Assembly: GCA_937927195.1 (NCBI GenBank)
Contig: CALBCY010000039.1
Span: 1-42,024 of the forward strand
Direction: 5' to 3'
DNA: 42,024 bases
Origin: an uncultured Chitinophagales bacterium
Lineage (GTDB): Bacteria > Bacteroidota > Bacteroidia > Chitinophagales > UBA2359
In this document: positions 40,001 to 42,024 of the stretch, piece by piece
Numbering within the stretch: position 1 is the stretch's first letter
How the letters are laid out: the number at the start of each line of letters is the position of its first letter
The notes under the pieces: model-generated
Told to the model about the DNA's origin: nothing
Seen by the model: only the letters and a program-made list of their open reading frames with translations
The model's database searches: none
Position numbers and translations under genes: made by a program

Positions 40001-42024
40001 GGTACAGGTGCTGATCTAGAATTGTACAAGGAGATTGCTGGTAACTTAACTGAGATTGGAATTGGAGATCAATTCTCTTACATCATTATTGTTGAAAACA
40101 ATGGTGGTTCTAATACTACTAATGTTGAGGTTACTGATCAATTGCCTGCTGGTGTTACATTTGTTGAGGCTTCTGCTTCTGTAGGAGTTTACAACAACAA
40201 CAGTGGACTTTGGACAATTGATGAATTGTATGCTGGTGAGTCTGAGACTTTAACCATCACAGTTCAAGCTACTTCTGCTGGTTCTGTTGTCAACACTGCT
40301 GAAATCACAGGTTCTGATCAACCGGATCCGGATTCAACAACAGGTAACAATGATCCAACAGAGGATGATCAAGATGATGCTGAAATTGATATTATTGCAG
40401 AAGAGTTAATCGACTTGGCTTTGACCAAAGTTGTTGATGCTACTGTTGTTAATGTTGGAGACAGAGTTACTTACACTATTGAGGTAACTAACCAAGGTCC
40501 TGATGTTGCAACTGGCGTTTCTGTATTCGATCTTCTTCCGGAAGGCGTATCATTCTACTTGTCTAATCCATCAACAGGTTCTTACTCTGATGCTACAGGT
40601 ATCTGGACAATTGGTGAAATTCCAGTTGGCGGAGCTGAAACATTGCAAATCGCAGTTACTGTTCTTGACGGTGGTTCTATCACCAACATTGCACAGGTAT
40701 TGACTGCTGATCAAAATGATATTGACTCTAATCCTAACAATGATGACGGAGATCAGTCAGAGGATGATGAAGGAAATGCTACAATCACTGGTGAGGAGCT
40801 TGGCTCAATCGGAGATTACGTTTGGTTCGATGATAACGGAGACGGTATCCAGGATCCAAGTGAAGAAGGTATTTCTAATATCACTGTAACATTGACGTTC
40901 CCTGATGGAACGACTGCAACTACAACAACAGATGCAGATGGTTACTACATTTTCGAAGATCTTCCAGCTGGTACTTATGAAGTAACTGTTGGTGACGGTC
41001 CAGAAGATTCTGTAATCACGACTCCTGGTAGCGACAATGTTGATCTTGGCATAGGCGAAGATTATGTTGATGCAGACTTTGGATTCGAAGTACCAGAATT
41101 AGGTTCAATCGGAGACACAGTATTCAGTGATGAAGATGGTGACGGTGTACAAGATCCAAATGAAGGTGGTATTGCAGGTGTAACTGTAACATTAACTTTC
41201 CCTGATGGAACTACTGCTACAACGACAACTGATAATGACGGTAACTATAGCTTCGAAGATCTTCCAGAAGGAACTTATACAGTAACAGTAGGAGACGGTC
41301 CTGAAGACTCAGTACTGACTACAGCTGGAACTGACACAGTTGATTTAGGAGAAGGCGAAGATTACGTTGATGCTGACTTTGGATTCGAAGAGCCAGAATT
41401 AGGTTCAATCGGAGACACAGTATTCAGTGATGAAAATGGAAACGGAATTCAGGATCCTAACGATACTGGAATCTCAGGCGTAACGGTAACATTGACATTC
41501 CCTGACGGAACAACTGCAACTACAACTACTGACGATGATGGAAAATACATCTTCGAAGATCTTCCAGAAGGAGATTATGTAGTAACTGTAGGATCAGGTC
41601 CTGATGGATCAACAATCACAACTGCTGGTACTGATGAAGTATCATTAGGAGAAGGTGAAGATTATGTTGATGCAGACTTTGGATTCGAAGAGCCTTTATT
41701 AGGTTCAATTGGAGACACAGTATTCAGTGATGAAAATGGAAACGGAATTCAGGATCCTAACGATACTGGAATCTCAGGAGTAACTGTAACATTGACATTC
41801 CCTGACGGAACAACTGCAACAACAACTACTGATGATGATGGAACTTATAGTTTCGAGAATCTTCCAGAAGGTGAATATGTAGTAACTGTAGGAGACGGTC
41901 CTGAGGGATCAACATTGACAACTGCTGGAACGGATAACGTTTCATTAGGAGAAGGTGAAGATTACGTTGATGCAGACTTTGGATTCGAAGAGCCTTTATT
42001 AGGTTCAATCGGAGACACAGTATT
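22088..42024 (+). CDS. Giant exported repeat protein (DUF11/SdrD-B/SprB-like adhesin), 3' end beyond window
   Basis: A single open frame from ATG 22088 to the window edge, at least 6,645 codons with no stop; I followed its translation through the window and it stays in one frame. Domain order: long signal peptide (residues 1-58, ADA before Gln59); SdrD-B-like module (to about 165); unique Cys-rich region (about 170-640); SdrD-B (from 24029); SprB-like and Ig-like repeats (24400-26650); DUF11 (26657); Ig/cadherin-like linker region (27020-27720); about 15 DUF11 (27725-33568); nine SdrD-B (33572-36421); three DUF11; two SdrD-B; three DUF11; one SdrD-B; three DUF11; then a 300-bp SdrD-B array. 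Such proteins act as surface stalks or adhesins. A C-terminal T9SS or gliding-type sorting domain is expected but is outside the window. The protein is strongly acidic. The function is inferred, not shown. Confidence 0.93.
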   Translation, partial: MTNNYYVRNGDSWSSKILSFLCCCVLGTTTKKGLKRLGTMACLGLVFAMLVPVAQADAQVTGTVYRDFGSDGTQNGGDVGVQGITVSAVDASGNTGTAVTDFNGNYSVNIPGCTGQVRLKLELDSYNNAQANAANTLFDSFSGSGSSTSVTFVSCNGSNDFGVSTPEDYCESAPRLVVPCYVNGDPLGACADDPATGAGDPAAMVAFDYSASGGGANYDNYPPTAGSGGLPDMLTQAKETGATWGVAYDEATGGVFTSTVIKRHNGFGPLGIGGIYYVTGGNGGATASQNYFDVGACTNLGAVNRADLDCNRSQPNNDIDGYTETGRKGLGDIDISTDGTELYTVNLNTNQLIKIDIRNQQDGNLLSPTCANVTTYAIPNPCGGSNTHPWAVQYYRDRVFVGAVCDDASTAYVWEFNPANGGFTQIINYALDYPNKGCGAANGNGGAGDGCTWFPWCDTFCDENPGGFVLYAQPMLTDIEFDGYGNLIMGFSDRTGFQTGYANTFNGQLRSGLVSGDVRFFYNNNGTFLAESNGNLVDGGGNVVLTGANPGGNEGTEFFDDDGCCDHEEISVGGLAVNLTAGDLLMTGVDNVDNLIWAGGVSWLDLTDGSKDDAYNVFYNGDNVAFAGKSIGIGDIETLCGRAPIEVGNYVWNDANGNGLQDPGEAPYSGVTVQLYKDGVQVGTTTTNADGEYYFEGLIPFMEYKVCIPAAQLNGGPLAGQELTAANAGDDRLDSDAVLDNVGDASITFTTGNFGENDHSLDFGFGDAPPAGCQASISTVDPTCGECNGEIILDAAEALKDGVNQWFFEFWEGTAPVGAPDKLNATLFPPDGFDQLCPGDYYILVTGIAGDIEGCTQEFNITLNDAGNNFNPQVTASVDADCGETNGSIALNAGEAGNYTYTLNPGNVVLTGGQIITFDNLGAGNYTIDVESDEGCFATIENIMLAGPDAPMVTITSTPVGCDGNEGSLTATVTGGAAPYTYAWSTGESTATISGLAAGTYTVTVTDGEGCSVEGSFTLQGTGDINVSVIGKTDPTCEGDSDGTATAEATGGAGGFTYTWTSNGAPAGSGATVTGLAAGFYVVTATDADGCTGTANVEINPGEVCNVPCTCSTVLGSTTEGLPYEFDVNNFVTDADGNLDCSSIMLSIDAAAGTLTNAGCIVTYTPAADYFGTATFTFSISDADGAMCNCSGQITVQEIPCELTLTATTTEATCLGTGGSITATPMMGTAPYAYELSNGDTNATGSFTDLAAGNYVLTVTDADGCFAQTSASVNTPPGELTLTATTTESDCAGTGGSITATASMGNEPYTYDLSNGDSNGTGEFTGLPAGNYTIVVTDAVGCTAQTTASVNAPPDNLEVLVSGIEDAACGEDPSGSITIQVIGATGTPTIEWSDGQTGLTATGLTPGFYSVVVTDESGCVASASGEVEGGDAPQPNIIIGNGSTVESNCEDQAIVLQALFGAPGSTYQWYEGTPPGGTLIDGATEQTYSPSTEGTFSFYVVETTVDGCEGTSAPIEITLEPCTSDLGVTKSVEADMEPINVGDIVTWTIVATNYGPEEEPNAVVTDNLPAELTYVSHDEEIGTFDPASGIWTIGVLPVGVSVSLTIETTVDVPDTTIVNVVTITGDNPDDNPDNNEDEETTEACQIDLEIDKYVKIGCVVLQGGSDDYMAENGPVTIASQPQFGEVTALSNGRIRYCPNLGYENGVADEFTYTVTGMDGSTETVNAFVSIEGENNPNVFCVQDDRLDINPYNTVLQEVPVFELQPDLDGNGDPIIGADGIPDSSNVQVGTEFIDVTPPQPSYTINVLSNDKNEQASSLSIVSAPGSGTATISGNSIVFEPQLDAGDEYVSITYMVNSNNGLPAKEGVVHLIIGDVTELHALEDDLCVCPGDKFNVGETFCYRILLNNEGPCNASNIEVLAGLPGQLDFLTSNTFIATTAAEPQTQAGNYISETGIWRIDSLAAGDTIALDIVVEVIASGEIPCYAEVLSADQTDSDSDPNNNIPSEDDQDDVTVIGCEIDLEVDKTVEPAQVNVGDNVTFTVTTTNFGPFTATGVRTIDRLPEGLTYVSHSGGTYNAGNGIWTVGTVGVGETKTLTIVARVDLVGELCNTAEVASANQPDIDSTPDDEPDFENDNDTEDDQDKAYLNGIAVDLELTKELASIDQECVNVGDEVTFILTVENNGSVTATNVEVTDNLPACLELTAADPSDGSFAGGVWTIGELTPGETETLEVMAIITAAGDCENTAEITGVDQVDLDSTPGNDDGDQSEDDEDAQTIEGKQIDLELAKTADAEIVNVGDDFTYTIELTNQGPSDGTGISVLDQLPGNVTYVSSSASKGAFNDNTSTWFVGDLAVDEVVTLDITVTVIEAGEFLNIAQVFAADQPDIDSDPNNDDGDQSEDDEDSVPVMGCEIDLALDKTATPMGGINVGETVMYTVTVTNAGPCDATGVTVLDELPAEVEFVSADGDYDANTNLWTVGDIAAGGTVSLTITATVIAEEEVICNIAQVYAADQPDVDSTPANDIEFEDDEDKIVIGGVAADLELVKTVSEDVVNVGDDVTWTIEVENQGGSDATGVTVIDNLPAGLTFVSANEEVGTYDAATGIWNIGDLGVGQIRTLEIVTTVEGVGPYNNIAEIASSDQTDLDSEPGNDDGDQSEDDEDNAQVEGLLIDLELTKTVDAETVVVGDQFTYTIELVNLGPSDGTGIEVFDDLPAGLTFVSAAADIGFFDDNNGIWTVGDLAVNETALLNITVEATQPEDGLLNVAQVSAADQPDIDSTPGNDDGDQSEDEEDSAPITIIGLIDVELTKTVDQNLVNVGDEVTWTIEVINLGPSDATSLTVEDAVPAGLTVVSASASAGGFAGTTWTIGDLGVGVTRTLTVVTTVDGIGPYTNIAEVATHDQTDIDSEPGNDDGDQSEDDEDSDTVEALQIDLELTKVADATEVNVGDQFTYTIELTNQGPSDGTGIEVFDVLPGEVIYISDNASTGTYSSGSGLWTIGDLAVDGVETLEITVEVVEPGEFINVAQVSAADQPDIDSTPGNDDGDQSEDEEDAVPVTGVQIDLELEKTSDATDVIVGDEFIYTIELVNQGPSDGTGIVVTDNLPAEVAFVSSDGDYDAATGEWTVGDLAAGASITLNITVELIEYAEMISNSAEVTDADQPDIDSEPDNDDDTEDDQDDVNIGGVQIDVELTKTVSDSVVNVGDEVSWTITVQNQGPSTATNVVVGDALPTGLTITGITPQVGSVNGTTWTVGTIPVGAAYDLTITTTVDGVGPYVNIAQVMEHTESDIDSEPGNDDGDQSEDDEDNAQVRAEQVDIELTKVVDADVVNVGDVVSFTIEVTNLGPSDATGVAVLDQLPGELAYVNSSASAGAYNAGTFTWYVGDLPVGAVETLTLEAEVLEPGDIINIAQVSETDQPDVDSTPNNDDGDQSEDDEDNAPLTGEQIDLELDKTVSGTDINVGDDFVYTITLTNEGPSDGSGIEVTDNLPAEVAFVSADGDYDPITGVWTVGDLANGATTALNITVTLIEYDDEIVNVAEVTAADQPDIDSEPDNDDPTEDDQDDVVIGGVEVDVELTKSVSEEIVNVGDEVTWTIIVQNQGPSTATSVVVGDALPAGLTLISSNPDVGTLTGTTWDVGTIPVGASYALELVTSVDGVGPYVNIAQVMSHDQPDIDSEPGNDDGDQSEDDEDSAQVMGEQIDLELTKVADVQTASLGDQFTYTIDLTNEGPSDGSGIVVGDALPECVAFVSATASVGYYNELQGEWIIGDLANGGAATLNILVEIVDECGTFVNVAQVTEADQPDIDSEPGNDDGDQSEDDEDNAPIEVIELGSIGDYVWHDLNADGIQDPNEVGIPNVEVILTYPDGTMDTMYTDADGLYLFDDLPEGNYVVTVGDGPENMGLTTGGTDNVALAAGEDYVDADFGFDWASLGNYVWFDDNADGIQDADEEGIDGVVVNLLDAAGNLISSTTTADGGYYEFDELAPGDYIVEFEAPSNGAPTTQGGGDDQNDTDSNADATTGLTAVINLVAGEDDPTIDAGYTPLGTIGDFVWHDIDADGVQDPSEPGLEGIEVILTFPDGTMDTMYTDADGLYLFEDLPAGDYVVTVGDGPENMGLTTGGSDDVSLAPGENYEDADFGFDYASLGNYVWFDDNQDGIQDADEEGIDGVIVNLLDAAGNLISSTTTADGGYYEFDELAPGDYIVEFEAPSNGAPTVQGGGDDQNDTDSNADPVTGQTAVITLDAGEDDPTIDAGYTPLGSIGDFVWLDENTDGLQDAGEPGIQGVEVILTYPDGTMDTTYTDGEGYYLFPDLPAGDYVVTVGDGPANTELTTDGTDNVSLAPGEDYVDADFGFYSAGLGDYVWFDENGDGVQDATEDGVADVVVNLYDATDLTTVLMTTTTDANGAYQFVGLDPALDYVVEFVTPEGYTPTTQSGNASDGAADDSDAGAGGFTDVIDLDAGEFDPTIDAGYLPLGSIGDFVWHDIDSDGVQDPGEPGIEGIEVILTNPDGTMDTMYTDADGLYLFEDLVPGDYTVTVGAGPDNMGPTTPTTDDVALGIGEDYVDADFGFDWASLGNYVWEDTNSNGVQDADEPGVDGVIVNLLDSDGNQISSTTTADGGYYEFDELAPGDYIVEFITPDGFESTVLGGGDDQNDTDSNADETTGQTAVINLVAGEDDPTIDAGYTPLGSIGDFVWLDDDADGVQDPGEPGIEGVEVILTNPDGSMDTTYTNADGLYIFEDLPAGDYTVTVGAGPDGTVITTPGTDDVTLGPGEDYVDADFGFDPEEIDLSITKTVNTNTANVGDVVTYTIEVCNDGPYDASGVVVGEQVPENCICVGHINAYDPEVGEWTVGDVPAGECVSMDVDMEVTEDGLVVNCAEVIAADQEDIDSTPNNDIDFEDDHDCIFVNGEEIDLELTKEVDASIVNVGDQVTWTIFVENQGPSDATGVEVTDAIPAGITIVSATPSAGSLNGAVWTIGDLNVGQSRTLTLVTTIDAPGDITNSAQISAADQPDMDSTPGNDDPAEDDQDDATVTGQLIDLALVKDVSAEAVVQGDEVTYTIVLTNQGPSDATGVEVFDLLPTGVAYEGSSATAGTYSNATGLWSVGNLAADGEATLTITATVLDDGPIENIAQVSAADQPDIDSDPNNDDPTEDDQDNAIINSDCLNSICGHVCLDEDGSGTEDPGETGIPAVEITLTSPDGAKTVIATDADGNYCFEELIPGAYTVEVGLGPDTTILTTAGSYQLVVECDEYEDADFCFTPVDILGTIGDYVWLDSNGDGIQDPNEMGIPNVSVTLTDADGNVQATTTDADGLYLFEELFEGTYTVTVGSGPDNTSLTTVGTYTTVLGPGEDYLDDDFGFTPTSIDLALTKVVNNEVVELNDTIVYTIELTNQGPGNATGVQVGDILPDGLDLVSISPSTGIYSSFTGTWFIGDVDNGAVETLEITAQVVQAGTIVNSAQVIAADQPDIDSDPNNNDPTEDDQDEVSVDVSLDVADLSLTKVADQTVVQVGDNVIYTIELTNDGPTDATGVSVFDQLPSGLTFVGATASVGSYSQFTGLWTVGAIANGSTETLVLEATVTGDEDISNVAQVFSSDQPDGDSTPNNNDPNEDDQDEATIATQPFIDLALTKVADVTEVNVGDPITYTIELTNQGPLDATGVQVYDLVPAGLQVTAVSASHGIYSPYSGTWFIGDLANGGAETLQVTVVAEEGADYTNVAQVSAADQPDIDSAPGNNDPTEDDQDEAVVTVNDFGSIGDYVWFDDNGDGVQDPGEEGISNIVVELTDGAGTVIATTTTDADGLYLFEDLPAGDYIVNVVNGPEGYNATTPESDSITLGVGEDYVDADFGYDADEIDLSVTKTASTFEAGLGDTVTYTIEVCNAGPYEATGVIIEEIVPENCNCVAYDPSYNPEIGQWDVGSVAAGECVTMEVDMEVTGEGTIVNCAEVLAADQVDIDSVADNGAEGEDDHDCAYVNGTGADLELYKEIAGNLTEIGIGDQFSYIIIVENNGGSNTTNVEVTDQLPAGVTFVEASASVGVYNNNSGLWTIDELYAGESETLTITVQATSAGSVVNTAEITGSDQPDPDSTTGNNDPTEDDQDDAEIDIIAEELIDLALTKVVDATVVNVGDRVTYTIEVTNQGPDVATGVSVFDLLPEGVSFYLSNPSTGSYSDATGIWTIGEIPVGGAETLQIAVTVLDGGSITNIAQVLTADQNDIDSNPNNDDGDQSEDDEGNATITGEELGSIGDYVWFDDNGDGIQDPSEEGISNITVTLTFPDGTTATTTTDADGYYIFEDLPAGTYEVTVGDGPEDSVITTPGSDNVDLGIGEDYVDADFGFEVPELGSIGDTVFSDEDGDGVQDPNEGGIAGVTVTLTFPDGTTATTTTDNDGNYSFEDLPEGTYTVTVGDGPEDSVLTTAGTDTVDLGEGEDYVDADFGFEEPELGSIGDTVFSDENGNGIQDPNDTGISGVTVTLTFPDGTTATTTTDDDGKYIFEDLPEGDYVVTVGSGPDGSTITTAGTDEVSLGEGEDYVDADFGFEEPLLGSIGDTVFSDENGNGIQDPNDTGISGVTVTLTFPDGTTATTTTDDDGTYSFENLPEGEYVVTVGDGPEGSTLTTAGTDNVSLGEGEDYVDADFGFEEPLLGSIGDTV
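22610..24010 (+). other. Unique N-terminal domain of the giant protein
   Basis: About 460 residues that match none of the downstream repeats. It has strand-rich segments resembling propeller blades (WGVAYDEATGGVFTST, GLGDIDISTDGTELYTVNL, PWAVQYYRDRVFVGAV, MLTDIEFDGYGNLIMGFSDR) and paired cysteines (CTWFPWCDTFCDE, DDDGCCDHEE). A similar layout of exported propeller followed by SdrD-B repeats occurs in other large Bacteroidota surface proteins. It is the best candidate for the functional head. Confidence 0.5.
24400..26650 (+). repeat. SprB-like and Ig-like repeat block in the giant protein
   Basis: Successive modules of about 75-80 residues carry the SprB-repeat pattern: Thr-x-Cys, Gly-Ser-Ile/Leu-Thr-Ala, Gly-x-x-Pro-Tyr-x-Tyr, then AAGxYTVTVTDxxGC (examples near 24955, 25160, 25700, 25930 and 26160). 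An Ig/cadherin-like module (25400-25680, YEFDVNNFVTDADG to GTATFTFSISD) and a PKD/Ig-like module (26390-26650) are interspersed. Cysteines in these modules are regularly placed, so disulfides are likely. Confidence 0.75.
26657..27016 (+). repeat. DUF11 domain 1
   Basis: Starts DLGVTKSVEADMEPINVGD and continues with the family core VTWTIVATNYGP, VVTDNLPAELTYVSH and WTIGVLPVG. It is separated from the main DUF11 block by about 700 bases encoding Ig/cadherin-like modules with a tandem-95-like YTINVLSNDK motif. Confidence 0.8.
27725..33568 (+). repeat. Main block of about 15 tandem DUF11 domains
   Basis: Units of 378-396 bp starting near 27725, 28139, 28535, 28928, 29318, 29699, 30089, 30485, 30869, 31259, 31637, 32021, 32411, 32789 and 33173. 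Each runs IDLELTKxVxxxxVNVGD, TYTIELTNQGPSD, LPAGLTFVSA, WTIGDLAVG, then an acidic linker of the type DQPDIDSTPGNDDGDQSEDD. Most units lack cysteine. Three subtypes (FTYTIEL, VTWTIEV and an EVAFVS-x-DGDYD type) recur in a fixed order. Confidence 0.88.
31259..33562 (+). repeat. 1,152-bp higher-order repeat, two copies
   Basis: Three consecutive DUF11 units starting at 31259, 31637 and 32021 are repeated at 32411, 32789 and 33173; all three offsets are exactly 1,152 bp (384 codons). The matching units share subtype-specific phrases such as TDNLPAEVAFVSxDGDYD, NQGPSTATxVVVGDALP and GVGPYVNIAQVM. This indicates duplication of a three-domain cassette. Confidence 0.85.
33572..36421 (+). repeat. Nine SdrD-B-like domains in alternating A/B order
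   Basis: Starts at 33572, 33869, 34208, 34508, 34847, 35147, 35495, 35795 and 36134. Short B units (LGSIGDFVWHDIDADGVQDP to EDYVDADFGF) alternate with longer A units (LGNYVWFDDNADGIQDADE, with GGGDDQNDTDSNAD near the end). Like-to-like spacing is 639 bp four times and 648 bp twice. Each unit carries a DxDxDG-like loop expected to bind Ca2+, as in Sdr proteins. Confidence 0.88.
36431..37570 (+). repeat. DUF11 domains 17-19
   Basis: Units start at 36431, 36806 and 37184. The first is a Cys-containing subtype with six cysteines (VCNDGP, PENCIC, AGEC, VNC, HDC); the other two are the common Cys-free kind. Confidence 0.85.
37577..38164 (+). repeat. Two SdrD-B-like domains
   Basis: The first (37577) is divergent and Cys-rich (SICGHVCLDEDGSGTEDPGE, NYCFEEL, DADFCFTP). 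The second (37871) is the standard form (GTIGDYVWLDSNGDGIQDPNE). Confidence 0.82.
38168..39331 (+). repeat. DUF11 domains 20-22
   Basis: Units start at 38168, 38561 and 38945, all Cys-free, with linkers ending in NNNDPTEDDQDE or a close variant instead of NDDGDQSEDDED. Confidence 0.85.
39335..39631 (+). repeat. Single SdrD-B-like domain
   Basis: Begins GSIGDYVWFDDNGDGVQDPGE and ends EDYVDADFGYD, 297 bp. It is followed directly by a Cys-containing DUF11 unit. Confidence 0.85.
39632..40799 (+). repeat. DUF11 domains 23-25
   Basis: Units start at 39632, about 40010 and 40406. The first repeats the six-Cys pattern of the unit at 36431 (VCNAGP, PENCNC, AGEC, VNC, HDC). Confidence 0.85.
40802..42024 (+). 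repeat. 300-bp tandem SdrD-B array running off the window
   Basis: Units start at 40802, 41102, 41402, 41702 and 42002, spaced exactly 300 bp (100 residues). The last complete units share long stretches of identical DNA (41402 and 41702 differ at only a handful of positions in their first 160 bases). From the second unit on, the opening changes from GDYVWFDDNGDG to GDTVFSDENGNG. Confidence 0.92.

Noticed and set aside
22235-42008. Numerous short frames on both strands inside the giant gene
   Set aside because: They recur at matching places in successive repeat units, as expected for shadows of repetitive coding DNA, and the giant frame stays open throughout.

Overview
This 42 kb window looks like chromosomal DNA of a member of the Bacteroidota, probably from the Saprospiria/Lewinella side of the phylum; the sequence alone does not fix genus or species. 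The reasons are: AT-rich DNA with little Shine-Dalgarno signal; several TAnnTTTG-type -7 promoter elements; an ileS-traR/dksA-lspA gene order familiar from this phylum; a PorZ-like component of the type IX secretion system (T9SS) carrying its own C-terminal sorting domain; and SprB-like, DUF11 and SdrD-B-like repeats in a giant surface protein.

Layout. 1-6.85 kb: minus-strand genes for an RND/MMPL transporter, isoleucyl-tRNA synthetase, a TraR/DksA-like protein and signal peptidase II (LspA). 7.0-14.8 kb: plus-strand genes for a voltage-gated-type K+ channel, a VOC-fold protein, PorZ, a polytopic GT-C-like membrane protein, a small membrane-anchored coiled-coil protein and an exported SGNH hydrolase. 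15.0-16.0 kb: an exported S1/P1 nuclease or zinc-phospholipase-C-fold enzyme on the minus strand. 16.3-21.0 kb: central metabolism, with pyruvate dehydrogenase E1 beta and aconitase on the plus strand and an Lrp/AsnC regulator on the minus strand between them. 21.0-22.1 kb: about 1.1 kb without a convincing gene, starting with a strong terminator and ending in a structured AT-rich leader.

22.1 kb to the window end is one uninterrupted reading frame (position 22088 to beyond 42024, at least 6,645 codons, stop not seen). It encodes an exported multidomain protein: long signal peptide, a unique Cys-rich N-terminal region, SprB-like/Ig-like modules, about 25 DUF11 domains and about 18 SdrD-B-like domains. 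The repeats are organised hierarchically: a 1,152-bp three-domain DUF11 supra-unit present twice in exact register, an alternating two-domain SdrD-B supra-unit of 639-648 bp, and a 300-bp tandem array still running at the window edge.

The least explained non-coding structures are two arrays of DNA mini-hairpins with GNA triloops (GAA or GCA), separated by a 9-base spacer GTACYAAMA (about 11046-11137 and 14909-15023). Other candidates are a GC-rich structured element between pdhB and the lrp-like gene, three helical-turn-spaced 11-bp repeats upstream of aconitase, and dyads upstream of the lrp-like gene.

How it fits together: PorZ is part of the T9SS, and the giant protein has the look of a T9SS-exported adhesin, although its C-terminus, where the sorting domain would be, lies outside the window. 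LspA, the SGNH hydrolase and the nuclease-like enzyme also belong to envelope or exported functions. PdhB and aconitase supply acetyl-CoA and TCA flux.
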